Shown piece by piece: positions 49,650 through 58,697 of a stretch of 64,000 nucleotides of DNA. Made by a program: the position numbers and the translations under genes. Source of the DNA: DATCMU01 sp036563245 (GTDB taxonomy: Bacteria > Pseudomonadota > Alphaproteobacteria > Rhizobiales > Devosiaceae); the NCBI GenBank assembly GCA_036563245.1, contig DATCMU010000001.1, positions 1 through 64,000 of the forward strand, written 5' to 3'. The notes beneath the pieces were generated by a model that did not search any database, was not told the origin of the DNA, and worked only from the letters and a program-made list of their open reading frames with translations. Every line of letters begins with the position of its first letter. Position 1 is the stretch's first letter.

Positions 49650-50456
49650 ATGGATCAAGGTCTTTTTACGCCACTGGTTCTTGGCGCCATAGAGGGATTG
49701 ACCGAATTCCTTCCGGTTTCGTCAACCGCACACCTGCTGCTGATCGGCAGACTGCTCGGCTTCGACAGCCCCGGGCATGCGTTCGAGGTGCTGATCCAGC
49801 TCGGCGCAATCCTTGCCATCGTCACGATCTATTTCACCCGGCTGATGGTCATCGCCCGCGACGTGGTTCGGCGCAAGCCCTATGCCCTGCGCTTCCTGGT
49901 CGGGGTGATCCTCGCCTCGCTGCCCGCCGCGCTTGCCGGCGTGCTGCTGCACGACTTCATCAAGACGGTGCTCTACCAGGACCCGATCCTGATCTGCGTC
50001 GCGCTGATCGTGGGCGGCATCATCCTCCTGTTCGTCGACCAGATGCAGCTCAAGCCGCGCTACACCGACATCTACACCTATCCGCCCCTGCTGTGCCTGG
50101 GGATCGGGCTGTTCCAGATGCTGGCGCTGATTCCGGGCGTCTCGCGTTCGGGCTCGACCATCGTGGGCTCGCTGCTGATGGGCACCGACAAGCGCTCGGC
50201 GGCGGAATTCACCTTCTTCATCGCCCTGCCGATCATGACCGGCGCCTTCGGCTATGACCTTTACAAGAACCGCGCAGTGATGTCCTCGGGTCTTGGTATC
50301 GAGATCGCCATCGGTTTTGCCGCCGCATTCATCGTGGGCGCGATCGTGGTTCGATACCTGCTCGATTTCGTGTCGCGGCACGGCTTCGCGGTCTTTGCCT
50401 ATTGGCGGATACTGGTGGGCGCGGTGGGGCTTTGGGGCGTCCTGCTGTTTCGCTGA
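49650..50456 (+). CDS. uppP: Undecaprenyl-diphosphatase UppP (BacA)
   Basis: An integral membrane phosphatase that recycles undecaprenyl pyrophosphate for peptidoglycan and surface polysaccharides and confers bacitracin tolerance. The 268-aa protein has ALGAIEGLTEFLPVSSTAHLLL (first signature; here LGAIEG) and IPGVSRSGSTIVGSLLMG (second signature), with about eight helices. ATG 49650 or TTG 49644 may be used; GGAGAT lies upstream. It is convergent with the NDUFA9-like gene. Confidence 0.96.
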   Translation: MDQGLFTPLVLGAIEGLTEFLPVSSTAHLLLIGRLLGFDSPGHAFEVLIQLGAILAIVTIYFTRLMVIARDVVRRKPYALRFLVGVILASLPAALAGVLLHDFIKTVLYQDPILICVALIVGGIILLFVDQMQLKPRYTDIYTYPPLLCLGIGLFQMLALIPGVSRSGSTIVGSLLMGTDKRSAAEFTFFIALPIMTGAFGYDLYKNRAVMSSGLGIEIAIGFAAAFIVGAIVVRYLLDFVSRHGFAVFAYWRILVGAVGLWGVLLFR

Positions 50457-50468
50457 AACAGGATCCCA

Positions 50469-50594
50469 GCGCCGCCTGGCCTGATCCGAAAACCGGTCCC
50501 CACTGTTCGCTGGCGCGGACCTACGGTTCGGGGCTAGGGCTCTTTGGTGCCGCCTGGCCTGATCCGAAAACCGATCCTCACTTTTCGGGGCTAG
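50469..50594. repeat. Two tandem copies of the Hyphomicrobiales intergenic repeat
   Basis: GCCGCCTGGCCTGATCCGAA is followed by AACCGGTCCCCACTGTTCG (from 50471) and AACCGATCCTCACTTTTCG (from 50549), about 78 bp apart, each ending near TTCGGGGCTAGG. They belong to the same family as the palindrome at 23287. They fill the gap between two convergent genes and reach the downstream stop codon. Confidence 0.65.
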
Positions 50595-51553
50595 GCGGTT
50601 TGCCGGTCGAACTGGCCGTTGCGGCGGAAGCGCCACATGTAGGAGGGCAGGATCGCCTCGAGATTGGTCGGCGAGATGCCGAACGCCGCGAGCGTACGTT
50701 TCTGCTTGATCGCGTCCTCTGAGACCACATTGTCGATGCCCAGCTGGACGACCTGATCCACCGTGATCGGAGGATGCGGCAGGATGCCCGACACCGTGCC
50801 CATGAGCCTTGCCAGCCAGTTGGGCAGCGGCAGCAGCATGTTGCTGCGCCCGGTCTGGACCAGGACCAGTTCGAGCAACTGGCGGAAGGTGAGGATTTCG
50901 GACCCGCCCAACTCGTAGACCCGCCCGCCGCGCACCGCGCCCTCCGCGGCAAGCGCGATCGCCTCGGCCACATCGCCCACATAGACCGGCTGGAACCTGG
51001 TATTGCCCGATATCAGCGGCAAGACCGGCGAAAGCCGTGCCATCTCGCCGAACATGTTGAAGAAATCATCGCCCGGGCCGAACTGGATCGAGGGGCGCAT
51101 GATCACAGCGTCGGGGAATATCTTGAGCACTTCGTCCTCGCCCATGGCTTTCGAGCGGGCGGATGCGCTGGGTGAATTGAGGTCCGCCCCAAGCGCGGAC
51201 ATGTGGATGAAACGCTCGGCGCCCGCCGCCCTTGCGGCTTCGGCGACGTTTCTTGCGCCCATGGTATGCACGGCCCGGAAGCGCTGGCGGCCCTTTTCAT
51301 AGAGGACGCCGACAAGGTTGATCACCACGTGGGCGCCGGCCACCGCGCGCATCACCGATTCGGGGTTGCGGATATTCGCCTGGATCGGCTGCACCTGCCC
51401 CACCGCGCCCAGCGGACGGACATGGCCGGCCAGATCGGGCCGGCGAACAGCTACCCGGATGCGATAGCCGCGGCGCGCCAGATGCTGCACCAGTTGCGTG
51501 CCGACGAAACCCGATCCGCCGAAAATGGTGACGATCCTGCCCGAATGATCCAT
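50591..51553 (-). CDS. Complex I NDUFA9-like atypical SDR
   Basis: The 320-aa protein begins with IVTIFGGSGFVGTQLVQHLA, a nucleotide loop. It continues with IQANIRNPESVMRAVAGAHVVINLVGVLYE, the NDUFA9-like H-x-x-G-A-R-N segment and FQPVYVGDVAEAI. It resembles NDUFA9, the NADPH-binding accessory subunit of complex I; in bacteria its partner and role are less certain. ATG 51553 begins MDHSGR. It is convergent with uppP. Confidence 0.88.
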   Translation of the reverse strand: MDHSGRIVTIFGGSGFVGTQLVQHLARRGYRIRVAVRRPDLAGHVRPLGAVGQVQPIQANIRNPESVMRAVAGAHVVINLVGVLYEKGRQRFRAVHTMGARNVAEAARAAGAERFIHMSALGADLNSPSASARSKAMGEDEVLKIFPDAVIMRPSIQFGPGDDFFNMFGEMARLSPVLPLISGNTRFQPVYVGDVAEAIALAAEGAVRGGRVYELGGSEILTFRQLLELVLVQTGRSNMLLPLPNWLARLMGTVSGILPHPPITVDQVVQLGIDNVVSEDAIKQKRTLAAFGISPTNLEAILPSYMWRFRRNGQFDRQTA

Positions 51554-51687
51554 GAGCCCTGATATCCCTTGCAAAGAACCGGTGCGGATGCCCGGTTTCT
51601 AGCCCCTGCGTTCGGCAATGTCGAGGGGCACGCGACTGCCCAGGCAGAGATGGCCCCACTGACAGCCCAATCGACCTTGTTCATGTT

Positions 51688-51986
51688 TTGTGCGCATTCC
51701 GGTTCCCCTTTCAGCGAGGCAATCGAGCACCCGAGCGAGACCAGAACCTGTCAGGGGTATTGTCGCTGCGGGGCGGTGACCTTCAGCGTGCACACCGACC
51801 TGTCCGGCCTTTCGGACGGCAAGTGCTCGTGCTGCAGGTTCCTGGGGTGGGTGCGGAATCGAACCCGTGGCGCGTGGAGCCGACAGGCGGGGACAGATGA
51901 CGCATATGGTCAATGTCAACTTCCGTGAGGGGGTGCCCGATTTCGACCGCGCCGCGATTCGGCACCGGGATGGCGCAAGCTTCTGA
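51688..51986 (+). pseudogene. GFA/CENP-V-family gene remnant
   Basis: Residues YCRCGAVTFSVHTDLSGLSD and CSCCRFLGW, encoded near 51755-51850, match the N-terminal zinc-site half of GFA-family proteins. A different frame from 51906 to 51986 encodes VNVNFREGVPDFDRAAIRH and ends DGASF, matching the family C-terminus. The roughly 60 residues normally between them, with the second zinc-ligand set, are missing, and the two parts are out of frame. This is a decayed gene by deletion and frameshift, directly upstream of tRNA-Leu. Confidence 0.7.
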
Positions 51987-52057
51987 TGACGGGCGCAGAA
52001 TAGGGCACGAGAGCAATTGACAAAGCGGCGGACTGACCCTAGTGAGTGTGCCGCCTT

Positions 52058-52144
52058 GCCCTGGTGGCGGAATTGGTAGACGCGCTAGCTTCAGGTGCTA
52101 GTTTCCGTAAGGAAGTGGAAGTTCGAGTCTTCTCCAGGGCACCA
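52058..52144 (+). tRNA. tRNA-Leu (anticodon CAG)
   Basis: An 87-nt class II tRNA: acceptor GCCCTGG pairs CCAGGGC. The D arm is GCGGAATTGGTAGACGC, the anticodon stem CTAGC/GCTAG holds the loop TTCAGGT with CAG at 52092-52094, there is a long variable arm (TTTCCGTAAGGAAGT), and the T arm contains GTTCGAGTC. The CCA end is encoded. Confidence 0.97.
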
Positions 52145-52150
52145 TCCCAA

Positions 52151-52194
52151 CCGTTCATGCAACCTCGTCGCGCTTCATGCGACCGCATGAACGG
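52151..52194. terminator. Inverted repeat after tRNA-Leu
   Basis: CCGTTCATGC and GCATGAACGG are perfect 10-bp arms with a 24-nt loop, 6 bp past the tRNA. No T-run follows, so it could be a processing or termination structure for the tRNA transcript. Confidence 0.4.
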
Positions 52195-52684
52195 CGGAAA
52201 GAACGCCACGATCCCTGTTTGCATCCCATTCTGCCGGAATGAGATTGGGCAAGGCCGTATCGCCTGAAGCTACCCCCAAGGGGTTACAGTTGCTGCGCGG
52301 GCCTTGGCGATCTTGTTGTCAGCGCGGCCGGTCCGGCGGACTGGCCACCAGGCCCTGAAATATAGCTTCCCCCGACCAATGCGAACCACCCAGGCGGCGA
52401 AAAATGCGTCTCGCGGCCGCCCGCAGGGACGCGCGTGCGCCGCCTGAGCTCTCGACCGCTATTGTAAGGCCTGCGCCACCGAGCATCGCTCGTCAGCAAG
52501 TGTTGACTTGCTGCCATGGGCTTTTGAGCCGCCCGATCTTAACCAATACCGACGAGACACCCACATTTGGAATGACGAGGGCGTCCGTATTGCGATAAAT
52601 AATATGGTAATCACCGCGTTAATAACTCGATGTTTGTTGTACTCAAGATTCACCATGCAAATTGTTCTTGCTCACATATCGGAT

Positions 52685-52746
52685 AATGGCAGAGCCAGTT
52701 CTTGGGTGATGATGAAAGACGCGCCCCGAACGCCGGCTCTGCCATT
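52685..52746 (+). other. 12-bp inverted repeat in the polysaccharide leader
   Basis: AATGGCAGAGCC and GGCTCTGCCATT are perfect 12-bp arms 38 nt apart. They end 108 bp before the epimerase start codon. It may form a stable RNA hairpin in the 5' leader or mark a regulator site. Confidence 0.45.
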
Positions 52747-52854
52747 GACATCGGTCAATTCATCTCCAATCCGGCATGCCAGAGAACATGTCGGAGCGGG
52801 AACAGGTCATCCGCGTCACATGGTGGACGCATCGAGATCAGTTGGGAGGGCGTA

Positions 52855-53928
52855 ATGAGTATTGCGATTGTTACAGGGGCCGGGGGCCTCGTGGGTTCCG
52901 AAACAGCCGCTTCGCTGGTCGAAAAGGGCATGGACGTCGTGGGTATCGACAACGACATGCGGGCCTACTTTTTTGGCCAGAATGCTTCGACTGCCTGGCG
53001 TATTGCGGAATTGGAGCGGCGCTTCAGGGCCTTTCGGCATGAGGCGATCGACATCCGGGATTTCGATGCGGTTTCCGGGCTGTTCGAGAGTTTTTCCACC
53101 GATATCGCGCTGGTCGTGCATGCGGCCGCGCAGCCGTCCCATGATTGGGCGGCGCGTGAGCCCTTCACCGATTTCGATGTGAATGCCAGAGGCACGCTCA
53201 ACCTGCTTGAAGCCACACGCCGCCATGCGCCGCAGGCGAGCTTCATCTTCACGTCGACCAACAAGGTTTATGGGGACACCCCAAACCGCCTGCCACTGGT
53301 AGAAACCACCACGCGCTGGGAGATCGACGAGCGCCACCCCTTCCATCCCAGTGGCATAGACGAGACCATGAGCATCGATCACTCGACCCATTCCCTGTTC
53401 GGCGTTTCGAAAGTCTCCGCTGACCTGATGGTTCAGGAATATGGGCGTTATTTCGGCCTCAACACGGTGTGCTTCCGCGGCGGATGCCTGACCGGCGGCG
53501 CGCATTCCGGAGCGGAACTGCACGGCTTCCTTGCCTATCTGATGCAGTGCGCGACAACCGGTCGCCCCTACACGATCTATGGCTACAAGGGCAAACAGGT
53601 GCGTGACAACATTCACGCGACCGATCTCGTCGAAGCGTTCTGGCGCTTTGCCCAGGCGCCAGCGCCGGCCCGCGTCTATAATATCGGCGGCAGCCGGTTC
53701 GCCAATTGCTCCATGCTCGAGGCAATCGAGATGTGCGAGCGGATTTCCGGGCGCAAACTGAACGTGAGCTATTCGGAGCAAAACCGTGTCGGCGACCATA
53801 TCTGGTGGATTTCCGACATTTCACGGTTCCAGAACGACTATCCAGGTTATGCCCTGACCTACGACATCGAGTCGACGCTGACCGAGATCCACGAGGTCGG
53901 CGCCAAACGCTGGCTGGCCGAAGCATGA
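52855..53928 (+). CDS. NAD-dependent sugar epimerase (CDP-paratose/tyvelose 2-epimerase-like)
   Basis: The 357-aa extended SDR acts on a nucleotide sugar. It has the loop VTGAGGLVGSETAASL and HAAAQPSHDWA. The TSTNKVYGDTPN segment, with catalytic residues completed by a Y-x-x-x-K variant (SLFGVSKVSADL; the Tyr position is replaced by Phe), and FRGGCLTGGAHSGAELHGFL and YKGKQVRDNIH, are close to CDP-tyvelose epimerases. GGGAGGG fixes ATG 52855. It is the first gene of the polysaccharide cluster and overlaps the next by 4 bp. Confidence 0.85.
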   Translation: MSIAIVTGAGGLVGSETAASLVEKGMDVVGIDNDMRAYFFGQNASTAWRIAELERRFRAFRHEAIDIRDFDAVSGLFESFSTDIALVVHAAAQPSHDWAAREPFTDFDVNARGTLNLLEATRRHAPQASFIFTSTNKVYGDTPNRLPLVETTTRWEIDERHPFHPSGIDETMSIDHSTHSLFGVSKVSADLMVQEYGRYFGLNTVCFRGGCLTGGAHSGAELHGFLAYLMQCATTGRPYTIYGYKGKQVRDNIHATDLVEAFWRFAQAPAPARVYNIGGSRFANCSMLEAIEMCERISGRKLNVSYSEQNRVGDHIWWISDISRFQNDYPGYALTYDIESTLTEIHEVGAKRWLAEA

Positions 53929-54731
53929 TCGACCGGGGCAAGCGGAGCATTCTTGGCGTTGACGTGGATGTTGTCGACTATGAGGGCGCTGTCGAGAAGA
54001 TCATCGCGGCAGCCAGGGCGCGCCGCCCATTCGGTGTGTCGGCGCTGGCCGTACACGGCGTGATGACCGGGGCGCTTGATCCTGAACACCTTTATCGCCT
54101 CAATCGTCTTGATCTCGTCACGCCGGACGGCCAGCCCGTGAGATGGGCCTTGCGCTGGCTCCACGGAGAGAAACTGCCGGCCCGGGTATCGGGCCCGGAA
54201 CTGATGGAGCTTGTCTGCGAGAGCGCGGCCGAGAACGGCCTGCCCGTGTATCTTTATGGAAGCCGCCCCGAGGTTCTGGACAAACTGCGCTCAAACCTGA
54301 TGCGCCGGTACGCAGGCCTGAGGATCGCTGGCGCCGAGCCATCCAGGTTCAGGACCCTGTCCGCAGATGAGGATGCCGAGCTCGACGCGCGCATACGCAA
54401 TTCGGGCGCAAGGATCGTGTTCGTTGGCCTGGGCTGCCCACGCCAGGAGGTCTTCGTCTTCGAGCATGCCGAAGCACTTGGCATGCCGGCGCTGGCGGTC
54501 GGCGCGGCGTTCGATTTTCATGCTGGAACCGTGACGCGCGCGCCGCACTGGATGCGCTCGGCCGGATTGGAGTGGCTGTTTCGACTGCTTCAGGATCCCA
54601 AGAGGCTGTGGCGACGTTACATACTATTGGGACTGTTGTTTTTGTTCATGATCATCGAGCAGGCCTCAGGGTTCAGGGGACAGATATCGTATGAACAGCG
54701 CGCGCCTTCGGGAAAACTTCGGCTTGGATAG
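53925..54731 (+). CDS. WecG/TagA/CpsF-family glycosyltransferase
   Basis: The 268-aa transferase usually adds the second sugar (ManNAc or ManNAcA type) to a lipid-linked intermediate at the inner membrane. It has ILGVDVDVVDYEGAVEKI, DLVTPDGQPVRWALRW, YLYGSRPEVLDKL, VFVGLGCPRQEVFV and a basic C-terminus (RSAGLEWLFRLLQDPKRLWRRY) with a membrane-binding helix. It overlaps the epimerase gene by ATGA. It is the last GC-rich gene before the AT-richer block. Confidence 0.92.
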   Translation: MIDRGKRSILGVDVDVVDYEGAVEKIIAAARARRPFGVSALAVHGVMTGALDPEHLYRLNRLDLVTPDGQPVRWALRWLHGEKLPARVSGPELMELVCESAAENGLPVYLYGSRPEVLDKLRSNLMRRYAGLRIAGAEPSRFRTLSADEDAELDARIRNSGARIVFVGLGCPRQEVFVFEHAEALGMPALAVGAAFDFHAGTVTRAPHWMRSAGLEWLFRLLQDPKRLWRRYILLGLLFLFMIIEQASGFRGQISYEQRAPSGKLRLG

Positions 54732-54794
54732 CCGGCGGGAATAATTCGTCGAGATACTGCAATAGGTTATAATTATTCTCGTGGGATGACGTAA

Positions 54795-56069
54795 ATGCCA
54801 AGAAGTGAAATAAGAATATTTCTTAATTACCTTCCGAAAGCCAGTGCTTTCGTAGTGACTAACCAGGCATACAACAGCGCTGGAAATTTCCTGTTAACTG
54901 TTTGGCTTATTCATCGATTGGGACTGACTAGTTTTGGATTTTACGTGATTTATTACTTGTCTGGCCAGAGCTTGATGACATTAATCAGCGCGTTGTTTGT
55001 GGCGCCAGCGGCCTCGATAGCCGCAATGCACGACTACTTGGGTCGCGTTCAGATACTTGTCACAGCCGGCTTGTTGGCGGTTCTCACGCTCATAGTCTTT
55101 TTGCCGCTCGCTCTTGCCGGCTCTGTGGCGGTCTCGCAATTGCTCAGTATCGAGATATCCGGACCGGTGTTGTACCTCATTACCGTCAGCTTGACTGCAA
55201 CGGAGGTCGCGCGCCGTCTCCTTATATATCTCGATGCCAGATTTCACATATGGGCGTTGGATTTGAGCCGTTTCGGCCTGCTCGCAGGGTTGCTTCTATG
55301 GGAGGTCGCTTCTGCGAGCACCGCCAGCTTTGAACGACTACTCGTGATTGTTGCTGCCAGCAACATTGTTACACTTGCGGTGTTGAGCATTTGGCGGTTG
55401 AAAAGAGTGAGGGTTGCCTTGAGTCCAACAGCGTTTCTTGACCATGCGAAGCGGCTTTTGGTGACCGGAAAATGGCTCTCGATCTCTGCTCTGATGCAAG
55501 TGATCAATGACAACATTTTCCTCTTCGTCGGGTCTGCCTTGCTCGGAGGCCAAGCCGTCGGTGTACTTCGGGCCAGCCAAAGCGTGGTCGGGCTGGTCAA
55601 CCCCTTATTGTTGGCCCTCGAGAACATCATTCCAAGATGGCTTGGTGAACAGGCCCGGATTGGGGGCAAATCACAGGCAATGACTGCCTATTGGCAGGTG
55701 GGAAGCGCGATTGCGCTGGTCTTCACGATCTTGTTGGTCGTGATCGCCGGGTTTGCGGGCCCTTTTCTTGCCAGGATAGCTGGACCAGGGGCCGCTCCAT
55801 ACGTGTGGGTCATGCAGATCATCTGCCTCACGTACATGACTGGGGTTCTCACTGTTCTCGTGGGTTTTGCCTTTCGCACATACGAGAAGACACGGCCAAT
55901 GGCGCTAAGCCTGTTCTGCTCATCCTTGTTCGCTGCCTGCGCTGCTTGGCCGCTTGTCTATTTTCTAGGTCTTCCAGGACTGATGTTGGGTATTCTGACT
56001 TCTGGTACAGTTCGCCTGGTGACTCTTGTCCTGCAAAGGCGGATTCTGCTGACAGAAGGCGCACATTGA
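54795..56069 (+). CDS. Polysaccharide flippase-like membrane protein (Wzx/MOP superfamily)
   Basis: The 424-aa protein has about 12 helices in the pattern of the MOP/Wzx flippases that move lipid-linked sugar repeats across the inner membrane. Recognisable features are N-terminal YLPKASAFVVTNQAYNSAGNF, a late SVVGLVNPLLLALENIIPR and paired helices throughout. The codon use and base composition are much more AT-rich than in flanking genes, suggesting transfer. It starts 63 bp after the WecG-like gene, beyond an AT-rich gap. Confidence 0.75.
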   Translation: MPRSEIRIFLNYLPKASAFVVTNQAYNSAGNFLLTVWLIHRLGLTSFGFYVIYYLSGQSLMTLISALFVAPAASIAAMHDYLGRVQILVTAGLLAVLTLIVFLPLALAGSVAVSQLLSIEISGPVLYLITVSLTATEVARRLLIYLDARFHIWALDLSRFGLLAGLLLWEVASASTASFERLLVIVAASNIVTLAVLSIWRLKRVRVALSPTAFLDHAKRLLVTGKWLSISALMQVINDNIFLFVGSALLGGQAVGVLRASQSVVGLVNPLLLALENIIPRWLGEQARIGGKSQAMTAYWQVGSAIALVFTILLVVIAGFAGPFLARIAGPGAAPYVWVMQIICLTYMTGVLTVLVGFAFRTYEKTRPMALSLFCSSLFAACAAWPLVYFLGLPGLMLGILTSGTVRLVTLVLQRRILLTEGAH

Positions 56070-56071
56070 AG

Positions 56072-57307
56072 ATGACAGAGATGCATTCGAAGCGCGTCCT
56101 ATTGTCCGCATTCGCCTGTTCGCCGTTTCGTGGGTCGGAGGAAGGGATCGGCTGGCACTGGGCAGTCGAAATCGCAAATCTAGGCTACCGTGTTACCGTG
56201 CTGACGCGGGCAATCCATTGCGAAGAAATAATGGGGGCACCTGGTCAGACTGCGCTTGAACGTCTGACGTTCGAATTCCTCGATCCAGCGCCGTGGATTC
56301 GCTTTGAGGGCGCAACAAAGCCACTGGGATATATCTACTACTATTTCTGGCAGATATTGGCCCTGCAAAAAGCGCGTCGAATGCATCGCAAGACGCCGTT
56401 CGATCTAATCCATCATATTACCTATGGTGGGATCAGACTACCGACCTTCCTGGGAAGATTGGGAATTCCAATGATCGTCGGGCCGCTTGGTGGCGGCGAG
56501 ACGGCCCCATCCGCATTGCGAAAAGGGTATTCGATACGCGGAAAATTGGTCGACGCAGCCCGTGATCTGTCGAATTCCCTCATTCGTTTCGATCCGTTGA
56601 TGCATGAGACTTTCTCATCGTCGAGCATGATTATCCTTCGCACTCGTGAAAATCTCAAATGCATTCCAGAATACTACCGCGACAGGATTCACTTTGAGCA
56701 CGACATTGGAGTCGACTGCCAGGAAATCCGCAGCGAGCCAATGTTGTCGGACGGTCCGCTTCGAATTCTGTACTTGGGACGCGCGCTCAGCTGGAAGGGA
56801 ATGCACCTGGGCCTTCGGGCGTACGCGGAACTCCTCAAAGAGCACCCCAAAGCCAAGCTCACACTCGTCGGTGACGGGCCAGACAAGAGATCCTGGCAGC
56901 GTTTGGCGGCCGACATCGGCGTGCAGAGTCAAGTCAAGTGGGTCAATTGGATTCCGCACACCGAGGTAGGACGGCTCTACGCCGATAACGACGTACTGCT
57001 GTTTCCCACTCTTCACGAAGCCGGTGGCACTGTGCTCTATGAAGCCGCCGCGCATGGTCGGCCCGTAATTTGTCTTGATCTCGGGGCACCAGGTGAACTC
57101 GTTACCCCAGAGATCGGATTCAAGATCGCGGCTCTTGGAAGATCCGAAGCAGACGTAATTTCTGATATTTCCGTCGCGCTGAAAACCTTGGCGACTGACA
57201 GAGAGCACCTCGCCAACCTAGGCGCTGCGGCAAGAAAATGGGCAGAAACCCAATCTTGGCAATCACGTGTAAGAAATGTCTATAAGAAGTCGCCCGCTCG
57301 ATCATGA
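56072..57307 (+). CDS. Glycosyltransferase, GT4 type
   Basis: The 411-aa cytoplasmic transferase has the GT-B fold. The N-domain begins VLLSAFACSPFRGSEEGIGWHWAVE (in part). The C-domain has ILYLGRALSWKGMHLGLRAYAEL and the E-x7-E motif in PTLHEAGGTVLYEAAAHGRPV, as in GT4 retaining enzymes. It starts 2 bp after the flippase stop and overlaps the polymerase start by 4 bp. AT-rich like its neighbours. Confidence 0.88.
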   Translation: MTEMHSKRVLLSAFACSPFRGSEEGIGWHWAVEIANLGYRVTVLTRAIHCEEIMGAPGQTALERLTFEFLDPAPWIRFEGATKPLGYIYYYFWQILALQKARRMHRKTPFDLIHHITYGGIRLPTFLGRLGIPMIVGPLGGGETAPSALRKGYSIRGKLVDAARDLSNSLIRFDPLMHETFSSSSMIILRTRENLKCIPEYYRDRIHFEHDIGVDCQEIRSEPMLSDGPLRILYLGRALSWKGMHLGLRAYAELLKEHPKAKLTLVGDGPDKRSWQRLAADIGVQSQVKWVNWIPHTEVGRLYADNDVLLFPTLHEAGGTVLYEAAAHGRPVICLDLGAPGELVTPEIGFKIAALGRSEADVISDISVALKTLATDREHLANLGAAARKWAETQSWQSRVRNVYKKSPARS

Positions 57308-58554
57308 CGGCCACCATTCCCGCAACTGGCGAAGCAACAGAGAAGTCGCGCAACTACCGACACGGTCGTTCGACGTTCCAGATAAATAACCGACTACCGT
57401 CGCGATCAAGTTTAGCGGTTGTTTTTGCATGGCCTGCGTTAGTATATTTGTGTGGCTTCTCATATTTTCGCGGATACGACGTAGCTTTTCTTGCGTTTAT
57501 CCTGATTTCCTCGGCTATCTCGGCACATTTTGCGAAATACGTCGGCTTCACTCGGCGCTACTCAACATATTTGGGCTGGGCATCGCTGCTGTTCTTCTTG
57601 TCGTTGATCAAATTGATGCCGGATGCGTGGACGCTACATCGTGAGCCATTTGCTGCATTCCGTCACTACGTCGTAATTCCCGCTCTTCCGTTTCTAATTA
57701 CTGCATTCCTTGTACTCATTCGGCGTTACGAAGAACTAATAGTTCGATATTCTGCCGCATTTCTCATATTAACCATAATCGTGACAAGATTAAGCATATT
57801 TTCCGGCGTACATGATAATCAGGAAATTTCCATATATTTATTTTCTAACGAAAATTTTATAGTATGCACCCTTTTTGCTGTGTTCCTGTTCCGCATACGT
57901 AGATCGTTGCTCATCGATTCATGTCTTTTAACTTTGTTTTTTTTCGCATGTACGTCTCAGCAATCGCAAATATTTGGGCTTGCAATGTTTGCCATTCGGG
58001 TTGTGCGACAACCACAACTAGTGGCGATGGCGGCCTTGGTGGGCACTGGAACATTTGTTGCCGTCGCACCTTTCGCCGTTGAGACGCTTCATGCAATAGA
58101 TCACAACACCGGAGTACGCGCCTTGCTTTGGCGAGATGCACTCCAAGCTGTGATTCAGACCTTGGGGCTCGGCGTGGGGTTCGGGACCGAATACATCAAG
58201 AACGACTTTTCGGACATCATGTACCCAGGATGGACCTTTGTGTCCCCACAGGATACCTTGTACGTGGGTACACACAGTGCCTATTTCGATATTCTTCTGC
58301 GAACAGGCGTTGTGGGCTTGGTGTTATTGATGTTTTGGTATTTGCCCAGTCTGCGCAAACCAAGCAGTCCATTGATATCAGACCAACGTTTTGGCGCTGC
58401 AATCGCGACGATGATCTGTATCACCGCCTCGGTTGACATGGCACTGACATCACTGAATTACCTGTTTGGATGTGCGCTCGGGTTTGCGATTTTGCATCAC
58501 TTGCGGTCTGGCACGACGCTGCTGGGTGCGTCGCGCCCCAAACGCGACCCATAA
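57304..58554 (+). CDS. O-antigen/EPS polymerase-like membrane protein (Wzy type)
   Basis: The 416-aa protein has 10-12 helices. Its large loop ends with LLWRDALQAVIQTLGLGVGFG and GTHSAYFDILLRTGVVGLVLL, the THSAYFD block being typical of Wzy/WaaL-type polymerases and ligases. It should polymerise lipid-linked repeats in the periplasm. Very AT-rich for this chromosome. ATGA overlap with the glycosyltransferase. Confidence 0.8.
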   Translation: MTATIPATGEATEKSRNYRHGRSTFQINNRLPSRSSLAVVFAWPALVYLCGFSYFRGYDVAFLAFILISSAISAHFAKYVGFTRRYSTYLGWASLLFFLSLIKLMPDAWTLHREPFAAFRHYVVIPALPFLITAFLVLIRRYEELIVRYSAAFLILTIIVTRLSIFSGVHDNQEISIYLFSNENFIVCTLFAVFLFRIRRSLLIDSCLLTLFFFACTSQQSQIFGLAMFAIRVVRQPQLVAMAALVGTGTFVAVAPFAVETLHAIDHNTGVRALLWRDALQAVIQTLGLGVGFGTEYIKNDFSDIMYPGWTFVSPQDTLYVGTHSAYFDILLRTGVVGLVLLMFWYLPSLRKPSSPLISDQRFGAAIATMICITASVDMALTSLNYLFGCALGFAILHHLRSGTTLLGASRPKRDP

Positions 58555-58697
58555 CCAATTTGAGCAGCACTGATGTCCCTCTGAGTTCCAGCAAGTTCGC
58601 CATGCCTGATGAGCCGCAAGAAACCCAAAGCTACTTGAACCTTGTGGAGGGCTCTGGCCATGCGGCAATTTGGGCATGAAGCTCGTATTTCGGCCTA

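Larger units (their letters stand above)
52145..52854. other. Non-coding stretch between tRNA-Leu and the polysaccharide genes
   Basis: No gene is supported in these 710 bp. An inverted repeat (52151-52194) lies just after the tRNA. Base composition shifts from GC-rich to AT-rich around 52560-52680, where the promoter of the polysaccharide operon may lie. A large inverted repeat (52685-52746) stands in the probable leader. No copy of the tRNA 3' end was found at the far side of the polysaccharide genes. Confidence 0.5.
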
